From NCBI RefSeq assembly GCF_013112245.1, contig NZ_WVRN01000001.1, positions 1,058,501 to 1,122,500 on the forward strand: a stretch of 64,000 bases of DNA, written 5' to 3'. A program made the position numbers and the translations under genes. The notes beneath the pieces were generated by a model. The model was given only the letters and a program-made list of their open reading frames with translations. It had not been told where the DNA came from and searched no databases. This stretch comes from Ruegeria sp. HKCCD4315. GTDB lineage: Bacteria; Pseudomonadota; Alphaproteobacteria; Rhodobacterales; Rhodobacteraceae. Of this stretch, positions 42,507 to 53,443 are shown one piece after another. The number at the start of each line of letters is the position of its first letter. Positions within the stretch are counted from its first letter, which is position 1.

Positions 42507-42701
42507 TTGAGTTCTCCTTTTTTAAAAACTTATGTTTGAATATCATTTGATCTTATCAAAAAGACGGCCAATTCCCAAATCGGGCGCAAGCGGGGTTAGT
42601 ACTTCTTACTTCGCAGTTGATTCAGAGAGATTTCATCTCGCAACCTGCCCAAAGCGCTCTTAGTCTCTCGATAATAAGCAAACACCATAACAGGACCCCA
42701 A

Positions 42702-43310
42702 ATGAGCTGGATCAAAACCATCCCCTTCGCTGAGGCCACGGGCAAGCTGAAGAAACTCTATGACCGAGTCACCGGGCCAGACAACAATGTGGATAACATC
42801 ATGATGGCGCACAGCCTGCGGCCGCATTCGATGGAAGGCCACATGGCGATCTACAAGGCAGTCCTGCATCATTCGGGCAACAAGATCCCTAAATGGTTCC
42901 TTGAGGTGTTGGGCGTGTGGGTCAGTTCTCTGAACCGGTGCGGGTATTGCGTTGAACATCATTTTGCCGGCTTGCAGCGGTTGCTTGGCGATGAGGCGCG
43001 GGGCAAAGCGATCCGGGCGGCGATTGAGGCGCGCGATCCGGCCGCCGCTCCGTTGGATGCAGCGCAGCTGGCTGCCATGATCTATGCCCGTAAACTGGCC
43101 GAAACGCCGGGGGATATGGTTGAGGCGGATGTGATCGCCCTGCGCGAGGCCGGATGGGACGACGGAGAGATCCTAGAGATCAATCAGGTCTGTTCGTACT
43201 TCTCTTATGCAAACCGGACAGTGCTGGGGTTGGGATGTTCAACCGATGGCGACGAATTGGGTTTGTCGCCGAACAATTCTGACAACCCCGACGATTGGGG
43301 CCATCGTTAA
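42702..43310 (+). CDS. AhpD-like peroxidase-related protein
   Basis: A carboxymuconolactone decarboxylase/AhpD-family protein of 202 residues with the redox motif CGYCVEHH near residue 80, as in alkylhydroperoxidase-type enzymes. The rest is helical (SMEGHMAIYKAVLHH, LAAMIYARKLAETPGDM). Likely acts against peroxides; the substrate is unknown. AGGACC lies upstream of the ATG. Confidence 0.85.
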   Translation: MSWIKTIPFAEATGKLKKLYDRVTGPDNNVDNIMMAHSLRPHSMEGHMAIYKAVLHHSGNKIPKWFLEVLGVWVSSLNRCGYCVEHHFAGLQRLLGDEARGKAIRAAIEARDPAAAPLDAAQLAAMIYARKLAETPGDMVEADVIALREAGWDDGEILEINQVCSYFSYANRTVLGLGCSTDGDELGLSPNNSDNPDDWGHR

Positions 43311-43323
43311 TGGACCTGACAGG

Positions 43324-44202
43324 TCAGGCCGTTTGAATCCATTCCTGAATGGCATGTGCAACGTCCTGCGGTTTTTGGTGATGCAGCCAGTGGTCAGTGC
43401 CAGGGATCGTGATGCGGGTCAGATTGGGCGCGAAGGTTTCCAAGCCTTCAGTTGCCTCGGGCAAAAGGGCTTTGTCATCCGGTCCCCAAAGCAACAGATG
43501 CGGACATCGGACATGCAGCCGATCCAGCGGCAGATCCGGCAGGTCTGTTGCGGGAAGCCCTGGCTGCGCGACAACCAACGGAGAGGCGCGATACCAGTTC
43601 AACATCGCCTCTAACCGTCCGGGTCGCGCCCATTCGGTCCGGTATTCGGCCATGCGGCTCTCGGTCAGCCAATCCAGTCCCATGCCGTGGCGAAAGAACC
43701 TTTCGAGCAATGCAAAGTTGTTCTCGGACAGTTTTTGTGCCGCATCGGGCGCCCGCAGTTGGTTGATGTATTGTGAGGCTTCTGATTGCGCACCGCCTGC
43801 GGCCATGGCGCGTTGAAACGGAACCGGATGCACGCCGTTTGCAATGATAAGCCGGTCAACAAGATCAGGGCGGAACATGGCAAGGCCATAGGCCACCGAT
43901 GCACCCCAATCATGACCCAGAACAGCAAAAGGTGCACTGTGGCTCTGAATCAAAGCGGCCATGTCGGACACTAGTTGAGATAAGGCGTAGCTCTGCATCC
44001 CTTCAGGGCACCAGCTTTGGCCATATCCACGTTGGTCCGGAGCAATGCAGTAAAAGCGATCCGCCAGATAAGGGGCGAGATCTGCCCACGCACCGCCGTA
44101 TTCCGGGAAACCATGCAGCATCAAAAGCGGTGGCGCATCAGGTTCGCCCCATGTTCGGAGGCAAAAGGACTGACCATTCAGATCGGCAAATGACGTGTGC
44201 AT
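43324..44202 (-). CDS. epoxide hydrolase-like alpha/beta hydrolase
   Basis: A 292-residue hydrolase whose nucleophile elbow is LGHDWGASVAYGLA, with Asp as in epoxide hydrolases and haloalkane dehalogenases. LMLHGFPEYGGAW supplies the oxyanion HGFP, and IPGTDHWLHHQKP the catalytic histidine. A lid region lies at residues ~130-215. It converges with the AhpD-like gene and ends 13 bases from it. Confidence 0.85.
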   Translation of the reverse strand: MHTSFADLNGQSFCLRTWGEPDAPPLLMLHGFPEYGGAWADLAPYLADRFYCIAPDQRGYGQSWCPEGMQSYALSQLVSDMAALIQSHSAPFAVLGHDWGASVAYGLAMFRPDLVDRLIIANGVHPVPFQRAMAAGGAQSEASQYINQLRAPDAAQKLSENNFALLERFFRHGMGLDWLTESRMAEYRTEWARPGRLEAMLNWYRASPLVVAQPGLPATDLPDLPLDRLHVRCPHLLLWGPDDKALLPEATEGLETFAPNLTRITIPGTDHWLHHQKPQDVAHAIQEWIQTA

Positions 44203-44324
44203 CGGAACCTCTGATCCAGAGTGGAATTTATGGGTTTTTGAGGCATCAATTTGACACCAATCAAAGCGGATTTTCGACGTTTCTGCTAGCCCTCATTCAG
44301 GACAGTTGAAAAAGGATAAGATGT

Positions 44325-45248
44325 ATGGAAGCCATTGCTCCGGTCGAAGCAAAATCCCCTCAGATCAAAGTCGTAGAGGCCAAGGCGGCAAACGCGGCAG
44401 AGCCAAGCCCCGAGAAGATCCGGCAGGCGTTCGAAAGCGGAAAATACCCCTATGGCCGCAAGATGGCGCGGTCGACCTATGAGGCGCAGAAGGCAAGCCT
44501 ACAGGCGGAGCTTTTGAAGGTTCAGCTGTGGGCGCAGGATACGGGGCAACGGTTCGTTCTGCTGTTCGAAGGCCGTGATGCCGCTGGCAAGGGTGGCACG
44601 ATCAAACGGTTCATGGAGCATTTGAACCCGCGACAGGCCCGTGTGGTTGCACTGAATAAACCGACCTGGGAAGAGAAGGGGCAATGGTATTACCAGCGCT
44701 ATGTTCAGGAACTGCCAACCGTTGGCGAAATGGTGTTCTATGACCGGTCCTGGTACAACCGCGCAGGCGTCGAACGGGTGATGGGGTTCTGTTCGCCCAA
44801 CGAGTATCTGGAATTCATGCGTCAGACGCCGGAACTGGAACGGATGCTGGTGCGCTCGGGTATTCAGCTGTACAAGTATTGGTTCTCGGTCACGCAGGAA
44901 GAGCAGCAGCGCCGCTTCAAAAGCCGCGAGACCGACCCACTGAAGCAGTGGAAGCTGTCACCGATCGACAAGGCCAGCCTTAGCAAATGGGACGACTATA
45001 CCGAGGCGAAAGAGGCGATGTTCTTCTATACTGACACCGCAGACGCGCCATGGACGATCATCAAGTCGAATGACAAGAAACGTGCGCGCCTGAATTGTAT
45101 GCGTCATTTCTTGTCGACGCTGGATTACCCGGGCAAGGACTTGAACGTCGTAGGGGACCCTGATCCATTGATCGTTGGACAAGCCCACCACGTCATCCAC
45201 CGGTCCGAGCATATTCTGGGCGCAACACTGCATCCGGATGCCCGCTAA
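44325..45248 (+). CDS. ppk2: polyphosphate kinase 2
   Basis: Transfers phosphate between polyphosphate and nucleotides. The 307 residues include Walker A FEGRDAAGKGGTIKRF near residue 85, WYYQRYVQELP, the Walker B/lid segment FYDRSWYNRAGVERVMGFC and a final KRARLNCMRHFL. The N-terminal ~30 residues are disordered and charged. AAAGGA precedes the start. Confidence 0.93.
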   Translation: MEAIAPVEAKSPQIKVVEAKAANAAEPSPEKIRQAFESGKYPYGRKMARSTYEAQKASLQAELLKVQLWAQDTGQRFVLLFEGRDAAGKGGTIKRFMEHLNPRQARVVALNKPTWEEKGQWYYQRYVQELPTVGEMVFYDRSWYNRAGVERVMGFCSPNEYLEFMRQTPELERMLVRSGIQLYKYWFSVTQEEQQRRFKSRETDPLKQWKLSPIDKASLSKWDDYTEAKEAMFFYTDTADAPWTIIKSNDKKRARLNCMRHFLSTLDYPGKDLNVVGDPDPLIVGQAHHVIHRSEHILGATLHPDAR

Positions 45249-45355
45249 TCCTCAACGCGCCCGTTTTTAATGGTGAGGCGGGCGCCATAGTCTCATAGTG
45301 AAATTTTGCTGATCCGCTCTTGTCCCGCGCCAAGCCCGCGCATATGGCTGGTGCA

Positions 45356-46726
45356 ATGACAAAAGTGATGACATACCCCGCCCATTTTCGGGCGATTGCC
45401 GTGCTTGGCTTGCCGCTGGTCGGTGGCCATCTGGCGCAGTTTGCCATCGGTTTGACCGATACCATCATGTTGGGTTGGTACGGGGTCGAGGCACTTGCTG
45501 CCGTCACGTTGGCCAGCAGCTATTACTTTGTGCTGTTTTTGTTTGGGGCCGGGTTCGGCTGGGCGGTCATGCCGATGGTTGCCACAGCTGCGGCGGAAGG
45601 GGACGAAACCAGTATTCGACGCTCGACCCGCATGGGGCTTTGGCTGTCTTTGCTGTACGCAGTAGTGGTCATGCCGTTGCTGTGGTGGTCTTATCCAATC
45701 CTGATCGCCATGAAGCAGGAGCCACAGGTTGCTGAAACAGCATCAGAATATCTGCGTGTAGCTGGTTGGGGGTTGTTTCCGGCCCTTATCGTGATGGTGC
45801 TCAAATCCTACCTTGCGGCCTTGGAGCGCACGCAAATCGTTCTGTGGATTACAGTCGCGGCGGCATTTGTGAACGCGGTGACCAACTATGCGCTGATCTT
45901 CGGCAATTGGGGCGCACCGGAATTGGGTGTGATGGGTGCAGCAATCGCCTCAATCGCGACGCAGGTCGTTTCGCTGATCGCTGTCGTCATCTACGTGGTT
46001 CGAACGCTGCCGGAGCACAGCCTTTTTCAGCGTTTCTGGCGACCGGATTGGGAGATGTTCGTCAGTGTTTGGAAGCTCGGGGTTCCCATTGGCCTGACCA
46101 CGTTGGCCGAGGTGTCTTTGTTTGCGACATCAGCTGTGATGATGGGCTGGTTGGGACAGGTTCCACTGGCGGCGCATGGGATCGCGCTGAACCTCGCTTC
46201 GGCCACGTTCATGGTGCATTTGGGGCTGTCAAATGCGGCCACTATCCGAGCCGGTAATGCGCTGGGACGTCGGGATCGCGCGCATCTGGAGAAAGGCGCA
46301 ATTGCGGTGACAGGCATGTCTCTGGTTATGTCTGTGTTCACAGTCATCCTGTTTCTGACCTGTGCCGAACCACTGATTTCCCTGTTCATGGAGGCAGACG
46401 ATCCACAGCGCGGACAAATCCTGGCCATTGGAACCGGGTTGCTTGCCATGGCGGCGTTGTTTCAGTTGGTGGACGGTGCGCAGGTCATCGCGCTGGGCCT
46501 GTTGCGCGGGTTGCAGGATGCCAAGATTCCCATGGTCATGGCAGCGCTCAGCTATTGGGTCGTGGGTATCCCGGCGTCGTACTATTTCGGTTTCGTCCGG
46601 CAGATGGATGGCATTGGAATCTGGCTGGGGCTCGTGCTTGGCTTGGCATTTGCTGCCGTACTGCTCATGGCCCGGTTCTGGATGCATTCGGTGCGGCAAA
46701 TGCCAGCGGCGGCTGAGCCTGCTTAG
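45356..46726 (+). CDS. MATE family efflux pump
   Basis: A multidrug/toxin extrusion antiporter of about 456 residues with twelve membrane segments. Motifs LGLPLVGGHLAQFAIGLTDT and MLGWYGVEALAAVTLASSYY open the first half, and KLGVPIGLTTLAEVSLFATS the second. The start MTKVMTYPAHFR is preferred; ATG 45344 or TTG 45320 are alternatives. It converges with the next gene, overlapping by 4 bases. Confidence 0.88.
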   Translation: MTKVMTYPAHFRAIAVLGLPLVGGHLAQFAIGLTDTIMLGWYGVEALAAVTLASSYYFVLFLFGAGFGWAVMPMVATAAAEGDETSIRRSTRMGLWLSLLYAVVVMPLLWWSYPILIAMKQEPQVAETASEYLRVAGWGLFPALIVMVLKSYLAALERTQIVLWITVAAAFVNAVTNYALIFGNWGAPELGVMGAAIASIATQVVSLIAVVIYVVRTLPEHSLFQRFWRPDWEMFVSVWKLGVPIGLTTLAEVSLFATSAVMMGWLGQVPLAAHGIALNLASATFMVHLGLSNAATIRAGNALGRRDRAHLEKGAIAVTGMSLVMSVFTVILFLTCAEPLISLFMEADDPQRGQILAIGTGLLAMAALFQLVDGAQVIALGLLRGLQDAKIPMVMAALSYWVVGIPASYYFGFVRQMDGIGIWLGLVLGLAFAAVLLMARFWMHSVRQMPAAAEPA

Positions 46727-47124
46727 TCTTTACTCAGCCGATCTGCTTTTTTCCGAACCAGAACGGTGCGCAGGTCATGCATCGCCATCAGCAGCCTGTC
46801 AGTCACATCCTCAAGCTGGGCGTCGGTTGCCTTGGACTGAACCCATTGAGTAGTCAGGTTCAGATGATCGACGGCACGGTGAATGTCGTCTATGTCGCGC
46901 TGCGCCAGCAGTGCCCGGCGCTCTTCCATCCAAAGGTGGATTTCGGCCTGATCCCGCTCTGAAAGGGTCCGCTGTCCTTGCGGTTTGACGTCACCATTGC
47001 GGATGTTGATGACCGCGATCTGGTCCATCTCAATCCGCCGTTGGCGATTTTCCGTATCGACCCGAAACACTGCAGCCCCGTTTTCACGGATGCGAAAGTA
47101 ATATTCGGGAAGATCGGCAGACAT
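46723..47124 (-). CDS. conserved hypothetical protein downstream of aatA
   Basis: A 133-residue protein starting MSADLPEYYFRIRENGAAVF, then RVDTENRQRRIEMDQIAVIN and a helical C-terminal half (DIDDIHRAVDHLNLTTQW). It begins 2 bases after the aatA stop with GAGGTG in front, so it is cotranscribed. Unknown function; I recall similar proteins in Rhodobacteraceae. Confidence 0.65.
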   Translation of the reverse strand: MSADLPEYYFRIRENGAAVFRVDTENRQRRIEMDQIAVINIRNGDVKPQGQRTLSERDQAEIHLWMEERRALLAQRDIDDIHRAVDHLNLTTQWVQSKATDAQLEDVTDRLLMAMHDLRTVLVRKKADRLSKD

Positions 47125-47126
47125 GG

Positions 47127-48350
<1,224 letters not shown>

Positions 48351-48421
48351 TCAACCTGACTGTCATAGGGTGCGCCCGAAAGACGTTCAAGCCGTATAGA
48401 AACTCTGAGTTGGAGATCCGA

Positions 48422-48814
48422 ATGACTGATGAAAACGACTGGTATGGTCCGGATTCTGCAACATTTGGGGACCGTCTGGCTGGCGCGCGTGAAGCCGCCG
48501 GAATGACCCAGGCGCAATTGGCGCGACGCCTCGGTGTCAAAAAGGCGACCGTTGCTGATTGGGAAAACGACCTGTCCGAGCCGCGCGCAAACCGCCTTTC
48601 GATGATAGCCGGGATGGTCAACGTTTCGATCATGTGGCTTTTGACTGGCGAAGGCGAAGGAATGGACGCACCGGTGGACGAGGGCGAAGGCGGAGTGGAG
48701 TTATCAACCGCCGTCGCTGAGTTGCGCGCCATTCGCGGTGAAATGCGCGCCTGCGCCGAGCGCGCGGCGCGGCTTGAAAAGAAAATGCGTCTGATGTTGG
48801 AGCAACGACATTGA
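48422..48814 (+). CDS. XRE family transcriptional regulator
   Basis: A 130-residue protein with an N-terminal helix-turn-helix (GDRLAGAREAAGMTQAQLAR then LGVKKATVADWENDLSEPRA) and a C-terminal coiled coil (ELRAIRGEMRACAERAARLE). The start MTDENDWYG is chosen; upstream codons overlap the divergent aatA region. It overlaps sdhE by 4 bases and is divergent from aatA. Confidence 0.88.
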   Translation: MTDENDWYGPDSATFGDRLAGAREAAGMTQAQLARRLGVKKATVADWENDLSEPRANRLSMIAGMVNVSIMWLLTGEGEGMDAPVDEGEGGVELSTAVAELRAIRGEMRACAERAARLEKKMRLMLEQRH

Positions 48815-49068
48815 GCGAACAGCGGGATGTGCGTATCAAGCGTATGAAAATGCGCTCGATGCGGCGTGGGATCAAAGAGATGGATATTATTCTTTCCGCT
48901 TATGCGGATCGTAATCTCGCGGATATGGATGACGCCGGATTGGATATCTATGACGCGCTGCTTCATGAAAATGATCAGGATCTCTATCAATGGGTGACCG
49001 GGCAGGTTCAGCCCCCCAGCCAGTTTGCCGATCTCGTTTCGGACATCGCACAAACGTTTCAAAAATAA
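48811..49068 (+). CDS. sdhE: succinate dehydrogenase assembly factor 2
   Basis: Promotes flavin attachment to SdhA. The 85-residue protein has the conserved RSMRRGIKEMDIILS (RGxxExD) and YDALLHENDQDLYQWVTG. It starts at TTG inside the stop of the XRE gene, so its translation likely depends on that gene. The sdh operon is elsewhere. Confidence 0.9.
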   Translation: MSEQRDVRIKRMKMRSMRRGIKEMDIILSAYADRNLADMDDAGLDIYDALLHENDQDLYQWVTGQVQPPSQFADLVSDIAQTFQK

Positions 49069-49146
49069 AGACAATTCAAGCTTAACCGATTTTTCGGATT
49101 TTCGGTTCATCGTGTCTCAAACAGCACGACTGAATCGGAGGGTCGG

Positions 49147-49644
49147 ATGAGTATGGAAATGAAGGTCTCCGGACCGGAAACCAAGGGGTTAATGACCAGC
49201 TACCTTGAGGCGCTGGCCCTTGTGGAGCGGTTGCACCGGTTGCTGCTGGACGTCATCAAGGATGAGTTTGAACGCGTCGGCGTGTTGGAAATCAACGCTG
49301 TGCAGGCGCTTTTGTTGTTCAACATCGGTGATCATGAGGTCACAGCCGGTGAACTGAAAAGCCGTGGCTACTATCAGGGCAGCAATGTCAGCTACAACCT
49401 CAAGAAACTGGTTGAGATGGGATACATGCACCACCAACGGTGTGAGATCGATCGCCGATCAGTGCGCGTGCGCCTGACGCCGCAAGGCCGAGAGATCCGG
49501 GATATCGTCTCGGATTTGTTTGCACGCCACGCCGAAGGCTTGCAGGGACGGGGCGTGCTGGAACTGGATGGCATCAAGGATATCACAACCTCGCTGCGCC
49601 GCGTGGAACGGTACTGGACCGATCAGATACGGTATATCTATTGA
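49147..49644 (+). CDS. MarR family regulator (LdtR-like)
   Basis: A 165-residue winged-helix protein: EINAVQALLLFNIGDHEVTA, recognition region YYQGSNVSYNLKKLVEMGYM and wing CEIDRRSVRVRLTPQGREI. It resembles the alphaproteobacterial LdtR type, which controls cell-wall L,D-transpeptidases; that link is from memory. TCGGAGGG lies upstream of the ATG. It ends one base before the convergent DUF1194 gene. Confidence 0.8.
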   Translation: MSMEMKVSGPETKGLMTSYLEALALVERLHRLLLDVIKDEFERVGVLEINAVQALLLFNIGDHEVTAGELKSRGYYQGSNVSYNLKKLVEMGYMHHQRCEIDRRSVRVRLTPQGREIRDIVSDLFARHAEGLQGRGVLELDGIKDITTSLRRVERYWTDQIRYIY

Positions 49645-50358
49645 TCAGGGGCGTGCATCTGACAGAACGAGGCTGTCCAACTCTCGGATCAATTTGCGGG
49701 TCATGGCCTCTGCGTAGGCCTCAAACCCCAGCGCGACTTCAACGAACGCGTTTGGGCCGGAAATAACCCAGGCATTGTAATACGCCGACAATTCCCCAAC
49801 TTGCACATAGCGCCGGTCACCTGAACTTGGATCATCCGCACCGATTACAAGCCCGTTGATTGTAATGCCGCTGCCGCGCAACGCTGTTCTGACATCTCTG
49901 GGATGGGGCCCAAGGTTGTGTTTGCCATCACCTGATAGATCCAAAGTTCGCCGCCAACACGTCTTTTGCTGATTCAACAATTCAGCACCAAAAGCCATCG
50001 CCGCCCCCACCGCCGTTCCTTCTGCGGTTGATCGCCTCGATGTCTGGATGAGACGCGTACTGATGGCGTTCAGATCGGCCGAGGTTTGGATATCGGTCCA
50101 GTTGAGCAGAACCCTCTCGTGCCCTGGTTCTGTCCATTCATAGACTGCTAACCTCATGGATGTTGAGCCATTGGCCACCATCAGTTGACTGACCTCAGGA
50201 TCGCGCAGAGCAGCGGCCAGGCCCTCCAGTTGCAATCTGTATTCACCGCTATCGACAGATGCCGACACATCCAGACCCAAAGCCAAGGCATGGCGACATT
50301 GCGCAAGGGCAGGCCCTGACAGCAGGAAGAGCAGAATGACCAGCAAGCGCGACTTCAT
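49645..50358 (-). CDS. secreted DUF1194 (von Willebrand A-like) protein, copy 1
   Basis: A 237-residue protein with a signal peptide (cleaved near ALA-QC, residue 19) and a VWA-like domain: MIDAS motif LGLDVSASVDSGEYRLQ, AVYEWTEPGHERVL and LDLSGDGKHNLGP. Unknown function outside the cytoplasm. It overlaps the upstream paralogue by 4 bases. Confidence 0.82.
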   Translation of the reverse strand: MKSRLLVILLFLLSGPALAQCRHALALGLDVSASVDSGEYRLQLEGLAAALRDPEVSQLMVANGSTSMRLAVYEWTEPGHERVLLNWTDIQTSADLNAISTRLIQTSRRSTAEGTAVGAAMAFGAELLNQQKTCWRRTLDLSGDGKHNLGPHPRDVRTALRGSGITINGLVIGADDPSSGDRRYVQVGELSAYYNAWVISGPNAFVEVALGFEAYAEAMTRKLIRELDSLVLSDARP

Positions 50359-51056
50359 TGGTCGTACACCTGTACTGCACCAATTTGTAGCCCGCTCAGT
50401 TCCCGTTCAAGTTTTCTGCGCATCGCGCGTTCGAAGTCTTCAAAACCTTGTGCGACTTCCAGAAAAGCGCCCGGGCCATGCAGGACGTTGTTTTCGAAAA
50501 AGGGGATGAGAAAAAGTTCCCCTTCAAAATCAGCGGCGTTTATCACCAGACCATTAACGACGATGTCATGACTAAAGAACCGCTGATATGCGATCTGTGG
50601 TCCATAACCGTCGTTGTTGGACCCGTCTCCTGAAAGATCGATGGTGCGAAACAGACACGAAGGCGCGGTTTGGAACAGTTCGGCCCCAAACCGTAAGGCG
50701 TGGCCCATAGCCGTGGCAGAGCCTTCATTGGACCGGATCGACTGACTTATCCGGGTCGCCGCAGCCACCAGATCTCCGTGATTTTCGATCAAGCGCCAGT
50801 TTTGGATAACGTGCTGGGTACTTTGCCCGCTCCATTCATAAACGGCCAACGCAACAGGTAGCGGAGATGAGAAGAATGCTTCTTGCACTTCAGGTGCCAG
50901 CAGTGCCGCGGCCAGTCCTTGTCGCTGCAAAAGGTCTTCCGCGTCGTCGACCGAAACCGAAATGTCCATCGCAAGCGCAAGGGCTAAACGGCATTGTTCA
51001 GCCCGCAAAGGGCTGGCCAACAGGGCCAGCCCCAACTTTATGATCCAACGGATCAC
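50355..51056 (-). CDS. secreted DUF1194 (von Willebrand A-like) protein, copy 2
   Basis: A paralogue of the following gene, 233 residues from a GTG that overlaps the glyoxalase stop (GTGA). Signal peptide [19 protein letters not shown], then LALAMDISVSVDDAEDLLQR, LAVYEWSGQSTQHV and IDLSGDGSNNDGYG. It shares cysteine and MIDAS positions with copy 1. A tandem duplication is likely. Confidence 0.82.
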   Translation of the reverse strand: MIRWIIKLGLALLASPLRAEQCRLALALAMDISVSVDDAEDLLQRQGLAAALLAPEVQEAFFSSPLPVALAVYEWSGQSTQHVIQNWRLIENHGDLVAAATRISQSIRSNEGSATAMGHALRFGAELFQTAPSCLFRTIDLSGDGSNNDGYGPQIAYQRFFSHDIVVNGLVINAADFEGELFLIPFFENNVLHGPGAFLEVAQGFEDFERAMRRKLERELSGLQIGAVQVYDQ

Positions 51057-51490
51057 CAGTGGCCGGTGCTCTCCATGCTGACCCAGGGCTCGGCTGGTTC
51101 CAGCGCGTCGCCATTTTGAAGCAACTCGACCGAGATGTTGTCCGGAGAACGGACAAAGGCCATGCGACCGTCGCGTGGTGGGCGATTGATGGTCACGCCG
51201 TTGTCCTGCAAATGCTGGCAAACCTCGTAGATGTTGTCGACACCGTATGCCAGATGGCCAAAATGGCGGCTGTCGCTGGGTAACTTGTCATCGCCATCCC
51301 AGTTGTACGTCAGTTCGATTGGGGCGTCTTCCTGCCCCGGAGGCGCCATGAAGATCAGCGAGAATCGCCCGGCCTCGCTGTCATATCGGCGTGTTTCCTT
51401 TAATCCCAGCAGTTCATAAAACGCCATGGACTTTTCCAGGTCTTTCACGCGGATCATAGTGTGTAGATATGTCAGCGCCATTTTGGCCAT
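51053..51490 (-). CDS. gloA: lactoylglutathione lyase (glyoxalase I)
   Basis: Converts the methylglyoxal-glutathione adduct to lactoylglutathione. The 145 residues hold the four metal ligands expected in a His/Glu/His/Glu set: [27 protein letters not shown] and SVELLQNG. It is the first gene of a unit with the two DUF1194 genes. [11 protein letters not shown] is used as start. Confidence 0.93.
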   Translation of the reverse strand: MAKMALTYLHTMIRVKDLEKSMAFYELLGLKETRRYDSEAGRFSLIFMAPPGQEDAPIELTYNWDGDDKLPSDSRHFGHLAYGVDNIYEVCQHLQDNGVTINRPPRDGRMAFVRSPDNISVELLQNGDALEPAEPWVSMESTGHW

Positions 51491-51657
51491 CCTTCATTGA
51501 TTTGGTTTGCCAGCAACTTAGCGCACTGGTTTGGCCTGTCGAGGGCACCGTGCAGCCCAAATTGAAATTAGAGCAGGTTGCGGCATATATCGCGGTTCCG
51601 ATGGCGGGGTTAGCGATATATAGTAGGGGGCGACTCATTGCCAGAAAGGAAGATTTG

Positions 51658-52566
51658 ATGCCGCTGTCCGCTGACCAACAGGCCGAGATCGAGGCGCAAC
51701 GCGCGCAATCGCATCCCACACGTCGCGTCGTTTCAGCGGGAATGGAAGACCATCTGTACACCGCGCATCAGGTTCTGGATCACGGTTTTGTCCGCGTGAT
51801 CGACTATATGGGCGATGACGCCGCGATCTGTCAGGCGGCTCGTGTGTCTTATGGCAAAGGCACAAAGTCGGTTCAGAACGACGAAGGGTTGATCCGGTAT
51901 CTGATGCGGCACTGGCACTCGACCCCGTTTGAGATGTGCGAAGTCAAACTGCATGTGAAACTGCCGGTTTTCGTGGCCCGCCAATGGATTCGGCACCGGA
52001 CGGCAAATGTGAACGAATACTCCGCCCGGTACTCTATTCTGGATCGTGAGTTTTACATCCCCGCACCCGAACATGTGGCGGCGCAGTCAGAGGTGAACAA
52101 TCAGGGCCGTGGATCAACGCTGGAAGGTGAAGAAGCCGCGCGTGTTTTGGAGATACTGAAGGCCGACAGTACCCGCTGCTATGACAATTACGAAGCCCTG
52201 ATCAGCCAGGACGGGCAACAGGGGTTGGCGCGTGAGTTGGCCCGGATGAACCTTCCCGCCAATATCTATACGCAATGGTACTGGAAGGTTGACCTGCACA
52301 ACCTGTTCCATTTCCTGCGCTTGCGCGCGGACCCTCATGCGCAATACGAAATCCGCGTATATGCCGATGCGATGTGCAAGATTGTCGCCGACTGGGTGCC
52401 GTTTGCTTACAAAGCCTTCGAGGATTACCGGTTAGGCGCAGTCAACCTTTCTGCTCAGATGGTAGAGAGCCTTCGGAACATGCTGGCGGGCGAGACGGTC
52501 ACGCAGGAAAACTCGGGCATGACCGCCCGCGAATGGCGCGAGTTTGAAGAGATCATCCGCAAGTAA
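51658..52566 (+). CDS. thyX: flavin-dependent thymidylate synthase
   Basis: Makes dTMP with FAD and methylene-THF. The 302-residue protein carries the ThyX signature [15 protein letters not shown] near residue 115. The start MPLSADQQ has AAGGAAG 6 bases upstream; the frame extends to 51469 across the divergent glyoxalase promoter but that part is not family-like. A short intergenic stretch separates it from gloA. Confidence 0.95.
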   Translation: MPLSADQQAEIEAQRAQSHPTRRVVSAGMEDHLYTAHQVLDHGFVRVIDYMGDDAAICQAARVSYGKGTKSVQNDEGLIRYLMRHWHSTPFEMCEVKLHVKLPVFVARQWIRHRTANVNEYSARYSILDREFYIPAPEHVAAQSEVNNQGRGSTLEGEEAARVLEILKADSTRCYDNYEALISQDGQQGLARELARMNLPANIYTQWYWKVDLHNLFHFLRLRADPHAQYEIRVYADAMCKIVADWVPFAYKAFEDYRLGAVNLSAQMVESLRNMLAGETVTQENSGMTAREWREFEEIIRK

Positions 52567-52626
52567 CGGCTGTCAACGCATAGCGATTGTCTATACATTC
52601 TGTCATGGAACCGTTACATTGGTTCC

Positions 52627-52935
52627 ATGATGCGTATTTTGAAACCCGCTTTACTGTGTCTTGTATCAGGCATGGCTTTGCCCGTGCAGGCGCAGTCACC
52701 TATCGCTGAAATTCTGTGTGAACCCACACCCAGGTTGCACCAAAAGCTCAAGGGACAGTTCCGCTCCGAGCGCGTGGCCACCGGTATTCGTGGACCTGAG
52801 CAAATCATGGAGGTCTGGTCTAACCCACGCGGCGACTGGACGATGGTCGTGACCTACGCAACCGGGACGTCCTGCATCGTTGCCATGGGCGACAACTGGA
52901 CTGCTCATGACAAGCCGAAGCCCGCGCGAGGGTAA
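52627..52935 (+). CDS. secreted hypothetical protein (102 aa)
   Basis: Signal peptide MMRILKPALLCLVSGMALPV with cleavage near QA-QS. The mature part has two cysteines (ILCEPTPRLHQK, GTSCIVAMGD) and WSNPRGDWTMVVTYATG. Similar small periplasmic proteins are frequent in Roseobacter genomes; function unknown. The start may be the second ATG at 52630. Confidence 0.65.
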   Translation: MMRILKPALLCLVSGMALPVQAQSPIAEILCEPTPRLHQKLKGQFRSERVATGIRGPEQIMEVWSNPRGDWTMVVTYATGTSCIVAMGDNWTAHDKPKPARG

Positions 52936-52998
52936 TGGAACAAATCCGGTGGGGGGCGGGTGACGGCCGGAAATTGGCCGCCATCCTAAGATGTTTCA

Positions 52999-53018
52999 AC
53001 CCCGCGCAGTGCGGGGGT
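52999..53018 (-). terminator. hairpin after the cold-shock gene
   Basis: A GC stem CCCCGC / GCGGGG just after the csp stop on the minus strand; the following T content is modest (GTTGAAA). Confidence 0.5.
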
Positions 53019-53022
53019 GTCG

Positions 53023-53229
53023 TTACAACGGCTTTAAATCAGCTGCCATTTGGCGGCCATCGCGTCCGTCCTGCAACTCGTACGAGACTTTTTGGTTGTC
53101 TGCGAGTCCGGTGAGGCCGGACCGTTCTACGGCCGAGATATGAACAAACACATCTTTGCCCCCTTCATCAGGGGCAATAAATCCATAGCCTTTAGTGGTA
53201 TTGAACCATTTCACGGTGCCGGTTGGCAT
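53023..53229 (-). CDS. cold-shock protein
   Basis: A 68-residue CspA-type RNA chaperone with RNP1 KGYGFIAP and RNP2 VFVHISAVE. GTVKWFN is the family start. A 5' leader of about 200 bases up to the next gene may carry cold control; no structure was determined. Confidence 0.95.
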   Translation of the reverse strand: MPTGTVKWFNTTKGYGFIAPDEGGKDVFVHISAVERSGLTGLADNQKVSYELQDGRDGRQMAADLKPL

Positions 53230-53443
53230 GTCCCGTGTCTCCTTCTACTTACGCATTGTCCCACAAATTGGTGGGGGCTGTGGTCAGCGTCATCGTAAAC
53301 CCCACTGTTTCGCGTTTGCAGAACAGTCCAATTTACATGTTTCGCCTTTTTCAACATTGCACGGTGAAGTAAAAAATCAAGAATAACTGCCAAAAACTGG
53401 CGTGATTGCACAAAATCGAAGCACGAGCAGGAGTATCCAAGAA

